From Chromatiales bacterium (GTDB lineage Bacteria; Pseudomonadota; Gammaproteobacteria; Chromatiales; Chromatiaceae), in assembly GCA_024762485.1 (NCBI GenBank), contig JANTHH010000085.1:1-10670 (forward strand): DNA of 10,670 nucleotides, given 5' to 3'. The stretch's first letter is position 1, and the number at the start of each line of letters is the position of its first letter. A program made the position numbers and the translations under genes. Positions 6,898 through 10,670 of the stretch are shown here, in pieces. Under the pieces are notes generated by a model, which was given only the letters and a program-made list of their open reading frames with translations, did not search any database and was not told where the DNA came from.

Positions 6898-7110
6898 ATG
6901 TACACGCAAACGATGGAACTCAACCTAAGGGACAAGATCATCATCGGCCTGTTGACGACACTGCTGTTCATCGGCGGGCTGTTCGCCAGTCTGCTGGCCC
7001 TGGCCATCGGTGGTGCCGTCACACTGCTGCTCGGAGCCAAGCTGTGGTGGCAAGGCCGCAAGCGGGATGATCAGGTGATCGAAGGACGCTGTGAGGTCGT
7101 GCACGACTGA
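6898..7110 (+). CDS. Small single- or double-span membrane protein, family not recognised
   Basis: A 70-residue protein. Residues about 11-50 are continuously hydrophobic (IIIGLLTTLLFIGGLFASLLALAIGG and onward), enough for two short helices or one long hairpin, and are followed by WWQGRKRDDQVIEGRCEVVHD, a basic then acidic cytoplasmic-looking tail with one Cys. The ribosome site is convincing: GGAGGA at 6884-6889, 8 nt before the ATG. The gene sits between pepSY2 and the response regulator, with the regulator's own promoter just downstream. It may be a small membrane partner of the kinase or PepSY protein, but nothing in the sequence proves it. Confidence 0.75.
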   Translation: MYTQTMELNLRDKIIIGLLTTLLFIGGLFASLLALAIGGAVTLLLGAKLWWQGRKRDDQVIEGRCEVVHD

Positions 7111-7134
7111 TGCTACCTGCGTGGCTGCGCGTTT

Positions 7135-7176
7135 CTAACCAAATGGTAAAGCCAGCCCGGGCACTGTTCGTATAAT
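7135..7176 (+). promoter_or_regulatory. Response-regulator promoter with CCAAATGG motif copy 3
   Basis: A perfect -10 box TATAAT (7171-7176) lies just before the gene. The expected -35 position (about 7148-7153, AAAGCC) does not match consensus and is covered by CTAACCAAATGGTAAAGCC (7135-7153), the layout of an activator-dependent promoter. The motif can be read as an inverted repeat (TAACCA-AA-TGGTAA) or as two TAA-containing half-sites 11 bp apart (CTAA 7135, GTAA 7146), the spacing OmpR-family proteins favour. Autoregulation by the gene product is inferred. Transcription would begin about 7183, leaving almost no leader. Confidence 0.65.
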
Positions 7177-7184
7177 CTAGCACC

Positions 7185-7862
7185 ATGCACATCCTACTCA
7201 TCGAGGACGACCAGGAGGCAGCAGCCTACCTCAGCAAGGGGCTGTCAGAGAGCGGGCACGTGGTGGACCATGCCGCCGATGGCGAGGATGGGCTGCACAT
7301 GGCCCTGAACGGGGACTACGACATCCTGGTGGTCGATCGCATGCTGCCGAAACGCGACGGCCTGTCGATCATCCGCATGCTGCGGGCCGACGGCAAGACC
7401 ACCCCGGCCCTGGTACTCAGCGCATTGGGCGAGGTCGATGACCGCATCGAGGGACTGCGTGCCGGCGGTGACGACTACCTGGTCAAACCCTATGCCTTCG
7501 GCGAACTGCTGGCCCGCCTCGACGCCCTGACCCGACGCGGCAGCGATGCAACGGCACCGACCCTGCTCAAGGTCGGCGACCTGGAGCTCGACCTGGTGAC
7601 CCACAAGGTGCGCCGCGCCGGCAAGGAGATCCGCCTGCAGCCCAAGGAGCTGCAGCTGCTGGAGTATCTGCTGCGCCATGCCGATCAGGTGGTCACCCGT
7701 ACCATGCTGCTGGAGCAGGTCTGGGACTTCCACTTCGACCCCGAGACCAATGTCATCGACACCCAGATCTCACGCCTGCGCAGCAAGATCGACAAGGGCT
7801 TCGAGCGGCCATTGCTGCACACCATCCGCGGACGAGGTTACCGGCTCAGTGAATCCGATTAA
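7185..7862 (+). CDS. OmpR/PhoB-family two-component response regulator
   Basis: A 225-residue DNA-binding response regulator. The receiver domain (1-115) has the acidic pair D8-D9, phospho-acceptor D51 (VVDRMLP), switch S79 and K101 in the VKPYAF motif; all key residues are present. The winged-helix effector (about 128-222) contains RLQPKELQLLEYLLRH, the recognition-helix region ETNVIDTQISRLRSKID, and the terminal TIRGRGYRL, diagnostic of the OmpR/PhoB class. It pairs with the kinase downstream. No Shine-Dalgarno precedes the ATG; with the -10 box at 7171-7176 the message is probably leaderless or nearly so. The stop TAA shares its last base with an ATG (7862) that opens a three-codon reading frame, a likely relic of the original kinase start. 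The specific subfamily (QseB, PmrA or CusR type) cannot be fixed by eye. Confidence 0.95.
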   Translation: MHILLIEDDQEAAAYLSKGLSESGHVVDHAADGEDGLHMALNGDYDILVVDRMLPKRDGLSIIRMLRADGKTTPALVLSALGEVDDRIEGLRAGGDDYLVKPYAFGELLARLDALTRRGSDATAPTLLKVGDLELDLVTHKVRRAGKEIRLQPKELQLLEYLLRHADQVVTRTMLLEQVWDFHFDPETNVIDTQISRLRSKIDKGFERPLLHTIRGRGYRLSESD

Positions 7863-7867
7863 TGAAG

Positions 7868-8018
7868 TGCTGAACAAGTCCATCCTGGACTTCTCAGCGC
7901 ACGCTGCGGCGAAAATGCGATTTTCGCCTTGCTCCAAAATCAATCGCTTGCAGCGAGTGATTTTGGCGGCACATCCATGTGCCGCAGAACCTCTGACTTT
8001 TCCAGGGGTTCCTTGGCG
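7868..8018 (+). repeat. Array of five hairpins, probable inserted REP/MITE-like element, flanked by ATGAAG direct repeats
   Basis: This gap between regulator and kinase is almost all stem-loops: H1 7869-7898 (GCTGA/TCAGC plus AAGTCC/GGACTT); H2 7908-7928 (GGCGAAAAT/ATTTTCGCC, perfect); H3 7934-7966 (CCAAAATCA/TGATTTTGG with inner TCGCT/AGCGA); H4 7966-7985 (GCGGCACAT/ATGTGCCGC, perfect); and H5 7987-8011 (GAACCTCTG/CAGGGGTTC, one G-U pair). ATGAAG flanks it at 7862-7867 and 8019-8024. Removing one copy plus the array leaves TAATG, a normal overlapping regulator/kinase junction. GC is about 51 percent by hand count of 7861-7980, below the neighbours. No terminal inverted repeats or transposase are seen. 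The insertion interpretation is inference. Confidence 0.65.
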
Positions 8019-9425
8019 ATGAAGGCCAGGCTGCTGCACACCACCGCGATCCGGCTCGCCCTGCGCTACGCGGTGTTCTATGCCCTGCTGACCGGGGCCG
8101 GGCTCGGCGTGCTGTACTGGGCCACCAGTCGCTATGTGGATGCCCAGATCAGCGCCGGTCTGGAAAACGAACTGGCAGTGCTGGTCAAGGTCGATCGCCA
8201 GGAGGGGCGCCAGCGACTGCTGGCCATCCTGCGTCAGCCGCCCATGATGGAGGGCGAGAACCGACGTTATCTGTTATGGCAAAGCGCCGATGGCCAGACC
8301 CGGGTCGGCGACCTCAAGGGCTGGCCCCCCGGTCTGTCGGCCGACCAGCGGGTGCGCAACATCTGGATCGAGGATGCACTGATCCCCCACCAGGTGGAGG
8401 ACCAGGACGGCTACTGGCCGATGGTCGCCACCCGCCTGGACGACGGCAGTCAGCTGCTGGTGGCGCAAAGCGTGCGTCTGGCGGAGAACCTGCAGGAATT
8501 CATCCTCACCGCCATGGGCATCATCCTGTTGGTGACTGTCGGTCTGACCCTAATACTCGGCTGGCGCATGGGCCGGCAGATGCTGGAGCGGGTCGACCTG
8601 ATCAACGATACCGCACGCCAGATACGCCAGGGCAACCTGTCCATGCGGGTGCCGAGCAGTGGCCGCAACGACGAATTCGACGAACTGGCCGAGCACCTCA
8701 ACCGCATGCTCAACTACATCGAGCAGTTGATAAGGGGCATGCAGGAGGTCACCGACAATGTCGCCCACGACCTGCGCCGCCCGCTCTCCCGATTGCGCAA
8801 CCGGCTGGAGGTCACCCTGCTGGAGGCGCGTGACGAGGCCGCCTATCGACAGACCATGCAGGATGCCATCAGCGACATCGAAGGGATGATCCGTACCTTT
8901 AACGCCCTGCTGGAGATCGCCCAGGCCGAGGCCGGCAGCTACCGCGGCGAGTGGGAAGCCATCGACCTGTCCACCCTGACCCGCGACATCGGCACCCTTT
9001 ACAAGGACCTGCTGGAGGAGCAGAACCAACAACTGCACCTGCACATAGAGGACGGCATCACTATCCGGGGCAATCGTCACCTGATGGCCCAGGCCATCAG
9101 CAATCTGCTGGAGAACGCACACCAATACGCCGGCCCCGATGCGCAGATCGAGCTGTTGTTGAAACGCCAGCAGGGGCAGGTGGTCATCACCGTCCGGGAC
9201 AACGGCCCCGGCATCCCGGCCGAGCAGCACAAGCGCGTGCTGCAGCGATTCACCAGGCTCGACAGCGCGCGCAGCAGCTCGGGCAGCGGTCTGGGCCTGA
9301 GTCTGGTCAGCGCCGTTGCCGGGCTGCATGGCGGCAGCCTGACCCTGGAAGACAATCAGCCGGGACTGAGCATCTCACTTAGCATCCCCCTCTCGTCTCA
9401 GCACTCCGCGCCCCAGCAAGGCTGA
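8019..9425 (+). CDS. Sensor histidine kinase (HAMP, HisKA, HATPase)
   Basis: A 468-residue inner-membrane kinase. Order: TM1 about 11-34; periplasmic sensor loop about 35-160, containing RRYLLWQSADGQTRVGDLKGWP; TM2 about 161-182; HAMP about 183-236; HisKA H-box VAHDLRRPLSRLR with phospho-acceptor H250; N-box NLLENAHQYA with N366; G1 DNGPGIP; F-box RFTRLD; and G2 SGSGLGLSL. All catalytic motifs are intact, so it should autophosphorylate and pass phosphate to the regulator upstream. The sensor loop belongs to no fold I can name; the RExxE iron motif of P. aeruginosa BqsS is not present. The start chosen is ATG 8019, at the end of the hairpin array. Its only ribosome site, AGGGG at 8004-8008, is 10 nt upstream and lies within hairpin H5. 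The open frame further upstream runs through the array and is not a real start. Confidence 0.94.
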   Translation: MKARLLHTTAIRLALRYAVFYALLTGAGLGVLYWATSRYVDAQISAGLENELAVLVKVDRQEGRQRLLAILRQPPMMEGENRRYLLWQSADGQTRVGDLKGWPPGLSADQRVRNIWIEDALIPHQVEDQDGYWPMVATRLDDGSQLLVAQSVRLAENLQEFILTAMGIILLVTVGLTLILGWRMGRQMLERVDLINDTARQIRQGNLSMRVPSSGRNDEFDELAEHLNRMLNYIEQLIRGMQEVTDNVAHDLRRPLSRLRNRLEVTLLEARDEAAYRQTMQDAISDIEGMIRTFNALLEIAQAEAGSYRGEWEAIDLSTLTRDIGTLYKDLLEEQNQQLHLHIEDGITIRGNRHLMAQAISNLLENAHQYAGPDAQIELLLKRQQGQVVITVRDNGPGIPAEQHKRVLQRFTRLDSARSSSGSGLGLSLVSAVAGLHGGSLTLEDNQPGLSISLSIPLSSQHSAPQQG

Positions 9426-9485
9426 CACTGACCAAGCTTTACCGCCAGACCCCATCGGCAGCCGCAGACTGCCTTGCCAGAGACC
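9426..9485. other. Gap between convergent kinase and P-type ATPase genes
   Basis: Sixty bases between two converging stop codons. A short stem GGCAG (9457-9461)/CTGCC (9469-9473) is visible, but with no T-tract on either strand. No clear terminator can be called. Confidence 0.3.
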
Positions 9486-10670
9486 TCACTGTCGACGTGC
9501 AAAGGCATGTAACGGCTGTCTTAGTCGAGCGATGAAATGATGATGTCGAGTCACCCGGTGTTCGAGATGGCGATAGACCTGCACCTTGACGATATCGGTA
9601 ACAAAGGCCGAGGCGATTGAATATCCCCATATAAGTGCGATATCTGACCAGCTGATCGGGGCAATCAGACCAAAGCCATAAGCCGCGAGCAATGTAGCTG
9701 CCAATTTTGTGACCACGGCAGACCAAATCATGACGGGTGCCGGCCAGGGCTTTTGCCAGAAATGGCCCTTGGCACGAGCGACGAACAACACTAGGTGACC
9801 TGCGACGGCCATCTTCAGAAATACATAGGTCTGTACTTGGGCGACATCCAGCTGCAGCCAGTCCATCGCGATCAGCAGCATCCCGAAGCTGCCAACCACC
9901 CCAACAACACCCATTGCTGTAGCGACAGTAATCACCCGATGCATGTCCCAACGTACCGGGTCTTTTGCAAGACTGGTACGGTCATATGCGATGGTCATTA
10001 TGGGTAAGTCGTTGAAGAAGGCCAGCAAAATAATCATGATTGCGGTGATAGGATAAAAATTGAAGAACACCATCGCAAAGACCACAAAAAACATGATACG
10101 GATGGTCTCGCTGATACGATAAACCGCGTAAGCATTCATACGTTCAAATATTCGCCGCGCCTCTTCAATGGCATTGATGATTACTGACAAGCCCGGCGCG
10201 GTTAGTACCAGGTCCGCCGCCGCACGGGCTGCATCTGTGGCGCCACTGACCGCAATGCCCACGTCAGCCTGCTTCAGTGCAGGGGCATCATTGACGCCGT
10301 CACCAGTCATACCCGTGATGTGATTAGCCTTTTGCAGGACCCTTACTATGGCAAATTTATGTTCAGGAAATACCTCGGCAAAGCCATCTGCCTTCTCAAC
10401 AGCCTCGATACTGGCTTTATGATCTGCACCATCATCGTCCACTGGCAGTGCGTCAGCCCGTAGGATTGTTTGGCCCAGGCCGAGTGCTTTGGCTATCTGC
10501 TGAGCTATCGAACGATTATCACCAGTTACCATTTTTACATTGACGCCATAAGCTCGCGCTCGGCGTACGGTTTCTGCAGAATCTTCTCGTGGCGGATCGA
10601 ACAGAGATAGTAGGCCGAGGAAGACCCAAGCTGCATCGTCCCCATCCTTGCGAGCGACACCCAGTGCGCG
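9486..10670 (-). CDS. P-type ATPase, plasma-membrane proton-efflux type (P3A), C-terminal part
   Basis: The last 394 residues are visible; the gene starts beyond the window and would be about 800-900 residues in full. Visible: FLGLLSLFDPPRED, KMVTGDN and TGMTGDGVNDAPALK of the phosphorylation domain, then SGATDAARAAADLVLTAPGLSVI, a stretch highly typical of Pma1-like proton pumps. Six C-terminal membrane helices follow, including FFNDLPIMTIAYD in the ion-pathway helix M6. The DKTGT phosphorylation site and TGES actuator motif would lie off the window. The family uses ATP to expel protons from the cytoplasm. The protein ends in a His/Arg-rich tail (HHHFIARLRQ). It converges on the kinase gene, so it is not in that operon. 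Base composition is clearly lower in GC (about 42 percent in 10081-10140) than the upstream genes, suggesting separate origin. Confidence 0.92.
   Translation of the reverse strand, partial: RALGVARKDGDDAAWVFLGLLSLFDPPREDSAETVRRARAYGVNVKMVTGDNRSIAQQIAKALGLGQTILRADALPVDDDGADHKASIEAVEKADGFAEVFPEHKFAIVRVLQKANHITGMTGDGVNDAPALKQADVGIAVSGATDAARAAADLVLTAPGLSVIINAIEEARRIFERMNAYAVYRISETIRIMFFVVFAMVFFNFYPITAIMIILLAFFNDLPIMTIAYDRTSLAKDPVRWDMHRVITVATAMGVVGVVGSFGMLLIAMDWLQLDVAQVQTYVFLKMAVAGHLVLFVARAKGHFWQKPWPAPVMIWSAVVTKLAATLLAAYGFGLIAPISWSDIALIWGYSIASAFVTDIVKVQVYRHLEHRVTRHHHFIARLRQPLHAFARRQ

Noticed and set aside
7929..8018. Upstream extension of the kinase frame
   Set aside because: The frame runs through perfect hairpins of the inserted array and encodes no domain; openness there is chance.
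9457..9473. Possible terminator stem GGCAG/CTGCC after the kinase
   Set aside because: Only 5 bp, with a 7-nt loop and no T-tract on either side.
9754..9765. CCAGAAATGGCC resembling the CCAAATGG motif
   Set aside because: It has extra bases in the core and lies inside the P-type ATPase coding sequence.

Overview
The window looks like a chromosomal stretch of a GC-rich proteobacterium. Gene styles (DedA-PAP2 fusion, ABC-2 exporter, cardiolipin synthase, OmpR/HisKA two-component pair) point to Gammaproteobacteria, perhaps near the Chromatiales; this placement is inference with low confidence. No rRNA, tRNA, CRISPR array, transposase or phage gene was seen. The central genes (1276-9425) all read on the plus strand and are flanked by two truncated minus-strand genes.

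Layout. (1) 1-966, minus: the N-terminal part of a DedA/PAP2 membrane fusion. (2) 967-1275: a divergent regulatory gap. (3) 1276-1788: exported PepSY protein no. 1. (4) 1880-4583: a tight four-gene cluster of ABC ATPase, ABC-2 permease, a signal-peptide/membrane-anchored protein and a DUF2231 membrane protein. (5) 4699-6093: a cardiolipin-synthase-type phospholipase D protein. (6) 6310-6825: PepSY protein no. 2, a close paralog of the first with a His/Asp/Glu-rich tail, followed by a 70-residue membrane protein (6898-7110). (7) 7185-9425: an OmpR-family response regulator and a HAMP/HisKA sensor kinase, separated by a 151-bp array of hairpins. (8) 9486-10670, minus: the C-terminal half of a proton-efflux-type P-type ATPase with clearly lower GC.

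How it may work together (inference). The two PepSY proteins, the small membrane protein and the two-component system look like one envelope-sensing module, with PepSY proteins exported to the periplasm and a kinase that has a periplasmic sensor loop. A near-identical motif with core CCAAATGG lies in the dedA/pepSY1 divergent gap, upstream of pepSY2, and next to the response-regulator promoter, so these may form one local regulon. DedA-PAP2, cardiolipin synthase and the ABC cluster would then be envelope or lipid functions beside it.

The most distinctive observation is the RR-HK junction. The 151-bp hairpin array is flanked by a 6-bp direct repeat, ATGAAG. Removing the array with one repeat copy restores a classic TAATG stop/start overlap, which suggests a small repeat element inserted exactly at the kinase start codon.
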